A program made the position numbers and the translations under genes. Below, in pieces: positions 26,184 through 34,409 of a DNA stretch of 64,000 nt; within the stretch, counting starts at the first letter, position 1, and each line of letters starts with the position of its first letter. Origin of the DNA: Branchiibius hedensis (GTDB taxonomy: Bacteria; Actinomycetota; Actinomycetes; Actinomycetales; Dermatophilaceae); the NCBI RefSeq assembly GCF_900108585.1, contig NZ_UESZ01000001.1, positions 2,728,001-2,792,000 on the forward strand. The letters run 5' to 3'. The notes beneath the pieces are model-generated. The model made no database searches. It saw nothing but the letters and a program-made list of their open reading frames with translations, and was not told the DNA's origin.

Positions 26184-26749
26184 TGGCGGACACGATCATC
26201 CCCATGACCGTGACAGACCAGACCTATCTGGCCGGCAGCAGCTGGCAGGACACCGTGTCCCGCGTTTTGCGGGAGGGCGGCATTCAGCAGATCGTCTACG
26301 TGCCCGATGCCGGGCACGCCGTCGCCATCCGCGACGCGATTGCTGATCCCGACATCACCGACGTCGTCTGCACCACCGAGGAGGAAGGCGTCGGCGTTGT
26401 CAGCGGCGCCTGGCTGGGTGGCCAACGCGCGGCGTTGCTCATGCAAAGCAGCGGAGTCGGCAACTGCATCAACATGTTCTCGCTGCTCACGATGGGCGGC
26501 TTCCCCTTCCTCACCGTGGTGACCATGCGTGGGGAATACGGCGAGTTCAACCCCTGGCAGGCCCCGATGGGCCTGGCCACGCAGAACGCCCTCGAACTGA
26601 TGGGCATCACCGTCTACCGGGTCGATGACCCCTCGGATGTCGAGGAAACCGTGAGCGCTGCTCTGGACACCGCCTTCCTCGCCGGCGGCCGCGTCGCGGT
26701 GCTGCTCGGCCAACGACTGATCGGACGCAAGAAGTGGGAGCGCAACTGA
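26183..26749 (+). CDS. TPP-dependent decarboxylase, alpha (PYR) subunit, ComD-like
   Basis: 188 residues. N-terminal, pyrimidine-binding half of a split thiamine-pyrophosphate 2-oxoacid decarboxylase such as sulfopyruvate or phosphonopyruvate decarboxylase. TTEEEGVGVVSGAWLGG (residues 68-85) holds the Glu that activates the cofactor, and MQSSGVGNCINMFSLL follows. The second subunit is encoded immediately after, overlapping by one base. The first ATG was chosen; 26204 is an alternative. Substrate is unknown. Confidence 0.7.
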   Translation: MADTIIPMTVTDQTYLAGSSWQDTVSRVLREGGIQQIVYVPDAGHAVAIRDAIADPDITDVVCTTEEEGVGVVSGAWLGGQRAALLMQSSGVGNCINMFSLLTMGGFPFLTVVTMRGEYGEFNPWQAPMGLATQNALELMGITVYRVDDPSDVEETVSAALDTAFLAGGRVAVLLGQRLIGRKKWERN

Positions 26750-27354
26750 TGACCGCAACATTGCCCGACACCAGCACCCGCATCGATCGCCGGGCGTTCG
26801 TGACCGACCTGATCGGCCAGTTACCCGACGACGTCCTCATCGTCACCGGCTTGGGCTCCCCCAGCTACGACGTCTTCGCCACCGGTTACCGTCCGCGCAC
26901 CTTCCACCTGTGGGGTGCGATGGGAGCAGCCGTTCCGATGGGGCTGGGACTGGCTCTGGCGCAACGGGATACGCCCGTGGTTGTCATCACCGGTGACGGG
27001 GAGCAGCTGATGGGTGTGGGGGCCCTGGGCACGGTAGCGGTGCAGTCGCCCCCGAACCTGACAATCGTCGTACTGGACAACGGCCACTTCGGCGAGACCG
27101 GGATGCAGCGCAGCCACGCGGGTCTGAACACCGACCTGGCCCAGGTGGCAAGAGGTTTCGGCATTCCGGACGCCGCGACGATCTCATCCGCCGATGAGAC
27201 ACGGGAGCTGGCCGCCCTGATCACAGCCCAGAACGGTACGGCGTTCCGCCGGGTCCTCATCGACGTCACCGAGCCGCCGCGTGCGTTACCCCCGCGCGAC
27301 GGAGTAGCGAACAAGAACGCTGTCCGTGCCGCGCTTGGCTTCGAAACCTTCTGA
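26749..27354 (+). CDS. TPP-dependent decarboxylase, beta (PP) subunit, ComE-like
   Basis: 201 residues, the pyrophosphate-binding half. GLGSPSYDVFATGYRP and the Mg-TPP motif GDGEQLMGVGAL ending in DNGHFGETG (residues 82-117) are clear. The ATG at 26749 overlaps the alpha-subunit stop TGA as TGATG. With the aldehyde dehydrogenase downstream, decarboxylation of a 2-oxo acid followed by oxidation to a carboxylate is inferred. Confidence 0.72.
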   Translation: MTATLPDTSTRIDRRAFVTDLIGQLPDDVLIVTGLGSPSYDVFATGYRPRTFHLWGAMGAAVPMGLGLALAQRDTPVVVITGDGEQLMGVGALGTVAVQSPPNLTIVVLDNGHFGETGMQRSHAGLNTDLAQVARGFGIPDAATISSADETRELAALITAQNGTAFRRVLIDVTEPPRALPPRDGVANKNAVRAALGFETF

Positions 27355-27364
27355 GGAGCCCGAC

Positions 27365-28844
27365 ATGTACGACGTCCCGATGTTCATCGACGGTACCGAG
27401 CACCGCCCGGTCGACGGTGGCTGGTTCGAGAGCGAAGACCCCTACACCGGCAAGCCCTGGGCGCAGGTGGCTGCGGGTTCATCGGCAGACGCCGACCTGG
27501 CTGTTGCGGCCGCCAACGCCGCCCTCGAGGCCGACGAGTGGGGCGGCCTCACGGCGACCGCGAGGGGTGCTTTGCTGGTCCGTCTGGCCGACGTGATCGC
27601 CGAACACGCCGACGAGCTGGCGCAACTGGAGGTCAACGACAAACGGCAAGCTGCTCGCCGAGATGTCCGGCCAGGTCGCCTATCTGCCGCAGTGGTTCCG
27701 CTACTACGGCGGACTCGCCGACAAGATCGAGGGCCGCGTGCTGCCGATCGACAAACCCGGCTACTTCGCCTACACCCGACGCGAACCGGTCGGCGTCACC
27801 GCAATCATCACACCGTGGAACTCACCGCTGCTGCTGCTTGCGTGGAAGCTGGCACCTGCTCTGGCAGCCGGATGCACCGTGGTGGTGAAGCCGTCGGAAT
27901 TCACCTCGGCGTCAACGGTCGCGTTGGCCCGGTTGCTGCACGAAACGGGCTTGCCCAAGGGTGTCTTCAACGTCGTCACCGGTTTCGGCAAGGAGGTCGG
28001 CGCCCCGCTGGTCGAGCACCCTGGTGTCGCCAAGGTGTCCTTCACCGGCTCGGACGCGACCGGTCGCTCGATCGGCGCGTCGGCCGGCGCCGGCATCAAA
28101 CACGTGGCGCTGGAACTCGGCGGCAAGTCGCCGAACATCGTCTTCGCCGACGCCGACCTGCAGTCGGCTGCGAACGGGGTGGTCTCCGGGATCTTCGCTG
28201 CGACCGGGCAGACGTGCATCGCTGGCTCACGGCTGTTGGTCCAGCGCGAGATCCACGACGAACTCGTCTCGCGGGTGGTCGAACTCGCGGCCACTGCCCG
28301 GATGGGCGACCCGCGAGCGGCGGATACTCAGGTCGGCCCGATCACGACCCGGCCGCAGTACCAGAAAGTGTTGTCCTACATCGACGTTGCTCGACAAGAG
28401 GGGGCGACCGTCGCACTCGGTGGCGGTCCAGCCGACCCGGCAGACGTCGGGGACGGCTGGTTCGTGCGCCCCACCATCTTCACCGGCGTCGACAACGGCA
28501 TGCGGATCGCCCAGGAGGAGGTCTTCGGGCCGGTCCTGGCCGTGATCCCGTTCGACGATGAGGCGGACGCGACCCGGATAGCCAACGACTCGGCGTACGG
28601 GCTGGGGGCAGGGGTCTGGACCTCGGACCTGGCCCGGGCGCTGCGGATGGCGGATGCGATCAAAGCCGGCACCGTCTGGGTGAACACCTATCGGGCCGTG
28701 AGCTTCATGGCGCCGTTCGGCGGCTACAAGTCCTCGGGTGTGGGCCGCGAGAACGGCGCCGAGGCGATCGAGGAGTACCTGGAGACCAAGACGGTCTGGA
28801 TCAACAGCGGCGCGCCAGTGGGCAATCCGTTCGTCCTGCGCTAG
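27365..28844 (+). pseudogene. Aldehyde dehydrogenase, frameshifted near residue 92
   Basis: NAD(P)-dependent ALDH superfamily member. The N-terminal part (MFIDGTEHRPVDG to LEVND) is in one frame and the rest, from KLLAEMSGQVAYLPQWFRYY on, in another. A single extra A at 27641-27643 explains it; removing one base gives 492 residues. The rest is intact: SFTGSDATGRSIG, ELGGKSPNI, active-site GQTCIAGSRL (Cys) and EEVFGPVLAV. Either a recently inactivated gene or an error. It follows the TPP decarboxylase by 10 bases, so it may oxidise the aldehyde product. As written, the product is truncated. Confidence 0.78.
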
Positions 28845-28937
28845 CCGTTTTGCGGTCGGCTGTCGTATTCGCGTGGCACCGTTCGTAGAACGAGTGACGG
28901 CACCGCACACGGTGGTGCCGCACGAGAGGAGACCACG

Positions 28938-29318
28938 ATGGCTTTGTACCTGATTGCCTTCAACGACGAGTGGGTGCCGGAGCAGACGCTGGAGCAGTTG
29001 CAGGACAAGAGCAAGGCGAGCAACGCCGTCCTGGATGAGATGAAGGAGCAGGGGGTCTTCGTCTTCGCCGAAGGCGGCATCGACGCGTCCACCGCGATCT
29101 GCAGCGTCGAGCTCGTGGACGGAGCACCGGTCTTCAGCGACGGGCCCTACACCGAGACCAAGGAGCACCTCGGCGGCTTCACGGTGATCGACGTACCCGA
29201 TGACGAGGCGGCTCGCTACTGGGCGGGGCGGATCACCCAGGCCCTGGACTGGCCGCAGGAGGTGCACCGCTTCCCCAGCGACGTCAAGGAGATCACGGAC
29301 CGGCTCGGGTTGAGTTGA
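28938..29318 (+). CDS. YCII/DGPF-domain protein
   Basis: 126 residues with the alpha-beta fold of the YCII-related family. DGPYTETKEHLGGFTVIDVPDD (as DGPY-KEHLGGF) is the recurrent signature found in putative sigma-factor-linked or dioxygenase-like proteins. Function unknown. A GAGGAGA-type ribosome site precedes the ATG. Convergent with the deaminase; 4 bases between stops. Confidence 0.65.
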   Translation: MALYLIAFNDEWVPEQTLEQLQDKSKASNAVLDEMKEQGVFVFAEGGIDASTAICSVELVDGAPVFSDGPYTETKEHLGGFTVIDVPDDEAARYWAGRITQALDWPQEVHRFPSDVKEITDRLGLS

Positions 29319-29322
29319 GGCC

Positions 29323-29769
29323 TCAGTCGACGCCGATGTCCTCGTTCCACAGGTCCGGGTGCTCGGCGATGAACTCGGTCATCATCGCCACGCACTCCGG
29401 GTCGTCCAGCACGACGACCTCGACGCCGTTCTCGGCCAACCAGTCGTGGCCGCCGACGAAGGTCTGCGCCTCGCCGACGACGACCCGGGTGATGCCGAAC
29501 TGACGCACCAGCCCGCTGCAAAACCAGCACGGTGACAGCGTCGTGGCCATCGTGGTGCCGCGATAACTGCGTTGCCGGCCGGCGTTGCGGAAGGCATCCG
29601 TCTCACCGTGCACCGACGGGTCGTCGTCTTGCACCCGGCGGTTGTGGCCACGCCCCAACAGCACACCGTCGGGGTCGAACAGGGCTGCTCCGATGGGGAT
29701 TCCGCCCTCGGCGAGCCCGGCCCGCGCTTCCTCGACAGCGACGGCGAGCATCTCCTGATCGGTGGTCAT
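29323..29769 (-). CDS. Cytosine/nucleoside deaminase
   Basis: 148 residues of the cytidine-deaminase-like superfamily, closest by eye to yeast Fcy1-type cytosine deaminases. Zinc ligands and catalytic Glu: HGETDAF and LSPCWFCSGLV. The GIPIGAALFD opening agrees. It hydrolyses cytosine to uracil and ammonia. The start overlaps the permease stop by 4 bases, so the two are coupled; importer plus deaminase is a cytosine salvage operon of codBA logic with an unrelated deaminase. Confidence 0.82.
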   Translation of the reverse strand: MTTDQEMLAVAVEEARAGLAEGGIPIGAALFDPDGVLLGRGHNRRVQDDDPSVHGETDAFRNAGRQRSYRGTTMATTLSPCWFCSGLVRQFGITRVVVGEAQTFVGGHDWLAENGVEVVVLDDPECVAMMTEFIAEHPDLWNEDIGVD

Positions 29770-31166
29770 GGCACCAGTGTGCTCGACTTCGGCGGCAGCA
29801 CCCGGCGCAGGCCGGCGTAGATTCCGGCGGACAACAGGAATCCGACGAGATACGTGATGTCACCGACCTGCGGGTGCGCGGACGGGATCGGCCCGGTGTA
29901 GTTGGCCTGGTTGGAGAACAGCCACACCGAGACCACGATGCCGACAAGCATGGCGATCGGGCCGGCCCAGTTCTGCCAACCGCGGTCCTGAGCGATCGCC
30001 GTGAAGTCCGCGCCGCGGTTGAGCCAGCGGTCAGTGAGGACGAAGCCCAGCCAGGGGCCGATCCAGTAGGCGATGACCAGCAGGAAGTTCTCGTAGTTCT
30101 CCCCCGCGTTGTCCATGCCGGCCAGGGCCAGCAGGAAACCGAGGATCCCGAAACCGACGGCCACGAACGCCCTGGCCCGGTGCAGCGTGGTGCGGAAGCC
30201 GATCGCCAGAGCGGACATCGCCCCGGAATAGATGTTCAGCGCGTTGGCGCAGATCGCCCCGATCGCAATGCACAGCAAGGTGAGCTTGCCCAACCAGGTG
30301 GGCAACAGGCCGGTGTAGACGCCCGGGTCGACGTTGGCGGCCTTGCCGGCAGCGGACACCATTGCAGCACCGGCGGATTCGAGGATGACACAGGAGATCA
30401 GGATGCCAAGACCGGCGAACAGGCCCGCCTTGGCTCCGTTGCCGCGTGGCTGGTAGCGGGTGTAGTCGCTGGCGTAGGGGTTCCAGCCGCACGCGTAGCC
30501 GAAGGACGCGCCGGCCATCAGCAGGAAGGCGCCGACGGTGGGCGTGCCACCGGTGCCGACGCTGGGGTGCGACTTGCTGAAGACGATGACCGCGCCGATG
30601 GCGAAGACCACCGCGAGGATGGGGAACGCCCACCGCTCGAACGCCTGCACCAGGTTGTGCCCGAGGAAGGCAACCGCCAACTGCAGGAGTACGACGATCG
30701 CGAGCGCCAGTCCCTTGGCGAGCCCTGGGATGAGGGCATGCAGCGCCAACGCCCCACTGATGCTGTTGACCGCGAACCAGCCGATGCCCGCGATGACGGC
30801 GTTCAACCCGGCCGGGAGGATGTTGCCGAGGAACCCGAATCCGGTTCGGGACAGGACCATTTGGCACAGTCCCGACTGCGGGCCCCACGAAGACAGGACG
30901 GCGTGGGTGAGCGAGCCGAGCGCCGTACCCAGGATGATCGCAGCGATCGTCTGCCACAGATTCAGACCCCAGAAGAGCGGTCCGAGGATGCCGACACCGA
31001 TCGTCGCAAACTCCATGTTCGGCGACGTCCAGGTCCACAACAGATCGATCGGGCGGCCGTGCCGCTGATCCTCCGGGATGACGTCCACCCCGCCCGGCTC
31101 GATGGCCAGCAGGTGGTGACCGTAGTCCTCGGCACTGATCGGGTTGATCTCGACGTCTGTACTCAC
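29766..31166 (-). CDS. NCS1 family nucleobase permease (CodB-like)
   Basis: 466 residues, about 12 transmembrane helices. Typical NCS1 segments: WTSPNMEFATIGVG, QSGLCQMVLSRTGFGFLGN, AGIGWFAVNSISGALAL, GYACGWNPYASDYTRY. It imports cytosine or a related base with Na+ or H+. It is followed by the deaminase with a 4-base overlap. Start ATG; the N-terminus of about 55 residues is hydrophilic. Confidence 0.8.
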   Translation of the reverse strand: MSTDVEINPISAEDYGHHLLAIEPGGVDVIPEDQRHGRPIDLLWTWTSPNMEFATIGVGILGPLFWGLNLWQTIAAIILGTALGSLTHAVLSSWGPQSGLCQMVLSRTGFGFLGNILPAGLNAVIAGIGWFAVNSISGALALHALIPGLAKGLALAIVVLLQLAVAFLGHNLVQAFERWAFPILAVVFAIGAVIVFSKSHPSVGTGGTPTVGAFLLMAGASFGYACGWNPYASDYTRYQPRGNGAKAGLFAGLGILISCVILESAGAAMVSAAGKAANVDPGVYTGLLPTWLGKLTLLCIAIGAICANALNIYSGAMSALAIGFRTTLHRARAFVAVGFGILGFLLALAGMDNAGENYENFLLVIAYWIGPWLGFVLTDRWLNRGADFTAIAQDRGWQNWAGPIAMLVGIVVSVWLFSNQANYTGPIPSAHPQVGDITYLVGFLLSAGIYAGLRRVLPPKSSTLVP

Positions 31167-31254
31167 CCGACCAGGATCCCGCCAGCGATCACGCCTCTGG
31201 GTGAGACAGCGTTACACCTGTGTCAAAAGTTGCTGGGAGTTTGCTGGATGCCAC

Positions 31255-32331
31255 TCACAAACCGCGGCCGCTGGGCGACACCAGGATCTTCACCGCGGTC
31301 TCGTTGCGGTTGATCAAGGTGTCGAAACCCTCGTCGATGAGCTGGTCCAGGCCGATCCGACCGGTGATGAACGGACCGAGGTCGACCTTGCCTTCCTCGA
31401 CCAGAGCGATCGTGGCCGGGTGGGAGTTGACGTAGGCGATGGTCCCGCGGACATCCAACTCCTTCAGGACGAGTGCCTGCATGTCGAAGCTGGCGCGCTT
31501 GCCCCAGATCGAGACGTTGACCAGCACCCCGCGCGGCCGCAACGCCTCGACCAGCGTGTCCAACGCCGGTTGCACCGAGGTGCACTCGAATCCGACGTCC
31601 GCCCCGCGGCCGCCGGTCGCCTCGCGGACCCTGGCGACGACGTCGTCGGCACCGGGATCGAGCACGAGCTTGGCCACACCGGTCTGCTCGGCTCGTTCAC
31701 GTCGCAGCGGACTCGGTTCACTGATGATCACGCTCGCCCCCAGAGCGGTCAGCACAGCGGAGGTGAGCAACCCGATCGGCCCGGCTCCGGTCACCAGCGC
31801 GACATCGCCCGCCTGCACGCCCGAGCGCTCAGCAGCGTGATAACCCACCGAAAGGGGTTCGAGCAGCGCGGCCTGGTCGAGCGGCACGTTGTCCGAAACC
31901 TTGTGCGCCCAGCGCCGATTCACCACGATCTTCTCGGCGAGGCCGCCGCCACCGCCGCCCAACCCGATGAAGTTCATGTCCGGCGAGAGGTGGTAGTCGT
32001 CGCTGTCCGGACCCGTGTCGACGTCGTCGTGCACGATGTACGGCTCGACCACGACGTGATCGCCAGGCGAGAGGCCCTCGACACCCTCGCCCACGGCGTA
32101 CACGACGCCGGACATCTCATGGCCCAGGGTGACCGGGGCGGATTCACCGCTGATCGGCTGCGGGTGACCGGATGGCGGGATGAAGATGGGCCCCTCGGCG
32201 TACTCGTGCAGGTCCGTCCCGCAGATGCCACACCACGCGACGTCGATCCCGACCTGCCCCGGGCCCACCTCGGGTTCGGGGACGTCCTCGATCCGGATGT
32301 CGCCCCGGTCGTAGTAGCGCGCTGCTCTCAT
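31255..32331 (-). CDS. Zinc alcohol dehydrogenase, (R,R)-butanediol dehydrogenase-like
   Basis: 358 residues, medium-chain dehydrogenase. Catalytic zinc site: CGICGTDLHEYAEGP with GHEMSGVV. NAD site: VTGAGPIGLLTSAVL. The overall lineup (GPIFIPPSGHPQP before GHE) matches BDH. In the stretch after GDHVVVEP where BDHs bind structural zinc with four Cys, it has an Asp-rich segment (DDVDTGPDSDDYH) with none, so the structural zinc site is lost. It acts on vicinal diols/acetoin or another secondary alcohol. Monocistronic. Confidence 0.78.
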   Translation of the reverse strand: MRAARYYDRGDIRIEDVPEPEVGPGQVGIDVAWCGICGTDLHEYAEGPIFIPPSGHPQPISGESAPVTLGHEMSGVVYAVGEGVEGLSPGDHVVVEPYIVHDDVDTGPDSDDYHLSPDMNFIGLGGGGGGLAEKIVVNRRWAHKVSDNVPLDQAALLEPLSVGYHAAERSGVQAGDVALVTGAGPIGLLTSAVLTALGASVIISEPSPLRRERAEQTGVAKLVLDPGADDVVARVREATGGRGADVGFECTSVQPALDTLVEALRPRGVLVNVSIWGKRASFDMQALVLKELDVRGTIAYVNSHPATIALVEEGKVDLGPFITGRIGLDQLIDEGFDTLINRNETAVKILVSPSGRGL

Positions 32332-32450
32332 CTCGACTCCTTTGTCGCCCTAGCCGGACCCCGATCGGTCCTGATCTCGAGCGTGCTCGCCGCCGGTGCC
32401 GAGCGCCACCGTTGCGGCACGTTGCAGTCCGCATCTTAATTAGCTGTTGC

Positions 32451-32460
32451 GTTATATAAC
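32451..32460. promoter_or_regulatory. AT-rich palindrome before arsR
   Basis: GTTATATAAC is a perfect 10-bp palindrome 21 bases before the ArsR-like gene, in an unusually AT-rich stretch. It suits an autoregulatory operator or -10 region. Confidence 0.4.
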
Positions 32461-32480
32461 TATGCTGCTATTTTAGTGCC

Positions 32481-32801
32481 ATGGACAGCGCCCTCCGTGC
32501 CCTCGCGGACCCGCACCGCCGGGCCGTGCTGGAGCGACTCAGCCAGGGGCCGGCATCGGCCGGCGAACTCGGTGCCCTCCTGCCCATCTCCCAACCCGCT
32601 GCCTCCCGCCACCTCTCGGTGCTGCGGGACGCCGGGCTCGTCGCGGTCGAGCACGACGCCCAGCGCCGGATCTACCGGCTACGCCCTGAACCGATGGCCG
32701 AGATCGGCGATTGGCTCCAGCAACGCCAGCGTGAGTGGGAACACCGCTTCGCCGCGCTGCACACCGAAATTGCCCGAGGCAAGAAAAATAGGAGTTCCTG
32801 A
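32481..32801 (+). CDS. ArsR-family regulator
   Basis: 106 residues with the ArsR winged helix: ALADPHRRAVLERLSQGPAS, SQPAASRHLSVLRDAGLVAVE. No Cys-based metal site, so not a metal sensor. It overlaps the SRPBCC gene by one base (TGATG). In actinobacteria such pairs (ArsR + AHSA1/SRPBCC) form autoregulated operons. Confidence 0.8.
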   Translation: MDSALRALADPHRRAVLERLSQGPASAGELGALLPISQPAASRHLSVLRDAGLVAVEHDAQRRIYRLRPEPMAEIGDWLQQRQREWEHRFAALHTEIARGKKNRSS

Positions 32802-33793
32802 TGAAAACCGCTCCCGCCCTGTTGAGTTCGATCATCGAGTACGGCGATCGCGTGACTATCCGGGTCCACGACGTCTATCCCACGACCATCGAGGACCTGT
32901 GGCAGGCGGTCACCGAACCCGAGCGGCTGGCCCGGTGGATGGGCACGGTCAGCGGTGACCTGCGGGTCGGTGGCGTGATCCACGTGACCTTCACCAGCAG
33001 CTGGGACGGGCCGGCCGTTGTGGAGACCTGTGAGCCGCCGTACGCCTTCTCGCTGCGGATGGACCCGGGGACCGAGCAGGAGACGCGGATCGACGTACGT
33101 CTGCGGGAAGAGGCGGGTGGCACCCGGCTGACCGTGCAGGATTGCGGGCTGCCGCGCGCCGACCAACTCGCCCACGGCGCCGGCTGGCAGGTGCACCTGG
33201 AAGACCTGCGCTCGGCCCTTTCGGGGCAGGACCCTGCGCCGTGGCGGCCACGCTGGGAGGGCTTGATGCCCACGTACGCAAGGGAACTCGGCGAGCCCTC
33301 CGCGCAGCCCCGGCTCCTGGGGACGTTGCACAACGATGGCGCGCGCGGGTCGATCCGCCTGCAGGAGCGCTACGCCACCGACCGTGACGACTTGTGGTCA
33401 GCGCTCACCGAGAAGGACCGGTTGGCCCGCTGGCTGGGCGAGTTCGAAGGGACCCTGGCGGTCGGCCAGACCTACCGATACCGGATGTACGCCAGCGGCG
33501 CAGAGGGCGAGGACACGATCACCGAGTGCGACCCGCCGCACCGCTTCGTGACCACCAGCAGCGACGGCCGGGAGTCGGTCGAGGTGACACTCACGCCGGA
33601 CGGCGAGGACACCGTTCTGACCGTCGAGCACCGCGGCCTGCCCGTCGACATGGTCGGCGGCTACGGCGCCGGCACCCAGATCCATCTGGAAGACCTCGGG
33701 GCGTACGTCGCGGGGCTGGGTCGGTGCGACTCGGACGCTCGGATGTCAGTGCTCTACCCGGCGTACCAGGAACTGCCCGTCACCGCGGACTGA
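32801..33793 (+). CDS. Tandem SRPBCC (AHSA1-type) domain protein
   Basis: 330 residues with two similar START-like domains: residues 10-150 (VYPTTIEDLWQAVTEPERLARW) and 190-325 (YATDRDDLWSALTEKDRLARW). Both have the GLPxD/GxQxHLEDL helix at the end. Hydrophobic ligand binding or Hsp90-ATPase-activator-like roles are known for the family, no catalytic role can be given. Duplication of one ancestral domain is clear. Translated with the ArsR gene. Its end overlaps the convergent TetR gene by 14 bases. Confidence 0.75.
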   Translation: MKTAPALLSSIIEYGDRVTIRVHDVYPTTIEDLWQAVTEPERLARWMGTVSGDLRVGGVIHVTFTSSWDGPAVVETCEPPYAFSLRMDPGTEQETRIDVRLREEAGGTRLTVQDCGLPRADQLAHGAGWQVHLEDLRSALSGQDPAPWRPRWEGLMPTYARELGEPSAQPRLLGTLHNDGARGSIRLQERYATDRDDLWSALTEKDRLARWLGEFEGTLAVGQTYRYRMYASGAEGEDTITECDPPHRFVTTSSDGRESVEVTLTPDGEDTVLTVEHRGLPVDMVGGYGAGTQIHLEDLGAYVAGLGRCDSDARMSVLYPAYQELPVTAD

Positions 33794-34349
33794 CCGCACC
33801 GACGATCAACGCGGCCAGTTGCCGGTAGGCCTCGGCGTCATCCAGCCCGGTGCGCTCGCGCACGTCGCCGGTCTGGATGGATTCCATCGCCCCCGCGGCA
33901 ATCGCGGCGATGAAGTCGGCGTTCACGGCCCGCCGGTGTGGCGCGGCTCCCTGCACGAGTTGCCGCACACGGTCGGCAGCGAAAGCCGTGTTGTGCGAAT
34001 AGATTTCGCGGGCCGGGGCGAACTCCTGCAGGTCGTCGTAGAACGCCCTGGTGGCCGGCTCAAGCGCATGACCGATCGCCGACAGGTAGGCGTCGATCCG
34101 CTGCACGGGGTCGGTCACCGGGGCAAGCTCGGCCTCCACCTGGTCGGTAGCGCGCCGGAAGAACGTCCGTAACACGACCGCGATCAACTGCTCCTTGCTG
34201 TCGGCGAGGTCGTAGAGCGTCGCCTTCGAGCACTGCAACCGTTCGGCGAGGTCCGCCACCGAGAACGCGCCGAATCCCTCGGCCAGGAACAGCTCGATCA
34301 AGCCGTCGAGGATCTGTTCCTGCCGGACGGAACGCTTGCGGATGGCCAC
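33780..34349 (-). CDS. TetR-family regulator of divergent beta-oxidation genes
   Basis: 189 residues. GTG at 34349 gives VAIRKRSVRQEQILDGLIELF, a normal TetR start; the helix-turn-helix is FSVADLAERLQCSKATLYDLADSKEQL. A ligand domain of about 130 residues follows. The gene is divergent from an acyl-CoA dehydrogenase and a candidate operator lies between them, so it probably senses an acyl-CoA. An open frame extends far upstream but it overlaps the acyl-CoA dehydrogenase antisense and was not used. Confidence 0.78.
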   Translation of the reverse strand: MAIRKRSVRQEQILDGLIELFLAEGFGAFSVADLAERLQCSKATLYDLADSKEQLIAVVLRTFFRRATDQVEAELAPVTDPVQRIDAYLSAIGHALEPATRAFYDDLQEFAPAREIYSHNTAFAADRVRQLVQGAAPHRRAVNADFIAAIAAGAMESIQTGDVRERTGLDDAEAYRQLAALIVGAVSPR

Positions 34350-34357
34350 GATCTGAA

Positions 34358-34385
34358 GTGTACTGTGATGAGAACCTGAGTACAC
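34358..34385. promoter_or_regulatory. Candidate TetR operator
   Basis: GTGTACT (34358-34364) and its complement AGTACAC (34379-34385) with 14 bases between lie in the 60-base gap between the divergent TetR and acyl-CoA dehydrogenase starts. Fits a TetR-type dyad. Confidence 0.6.
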
Positions 34386-34409
34386 CTTGTCGAACTGCGT
34401 GGAGGACCC

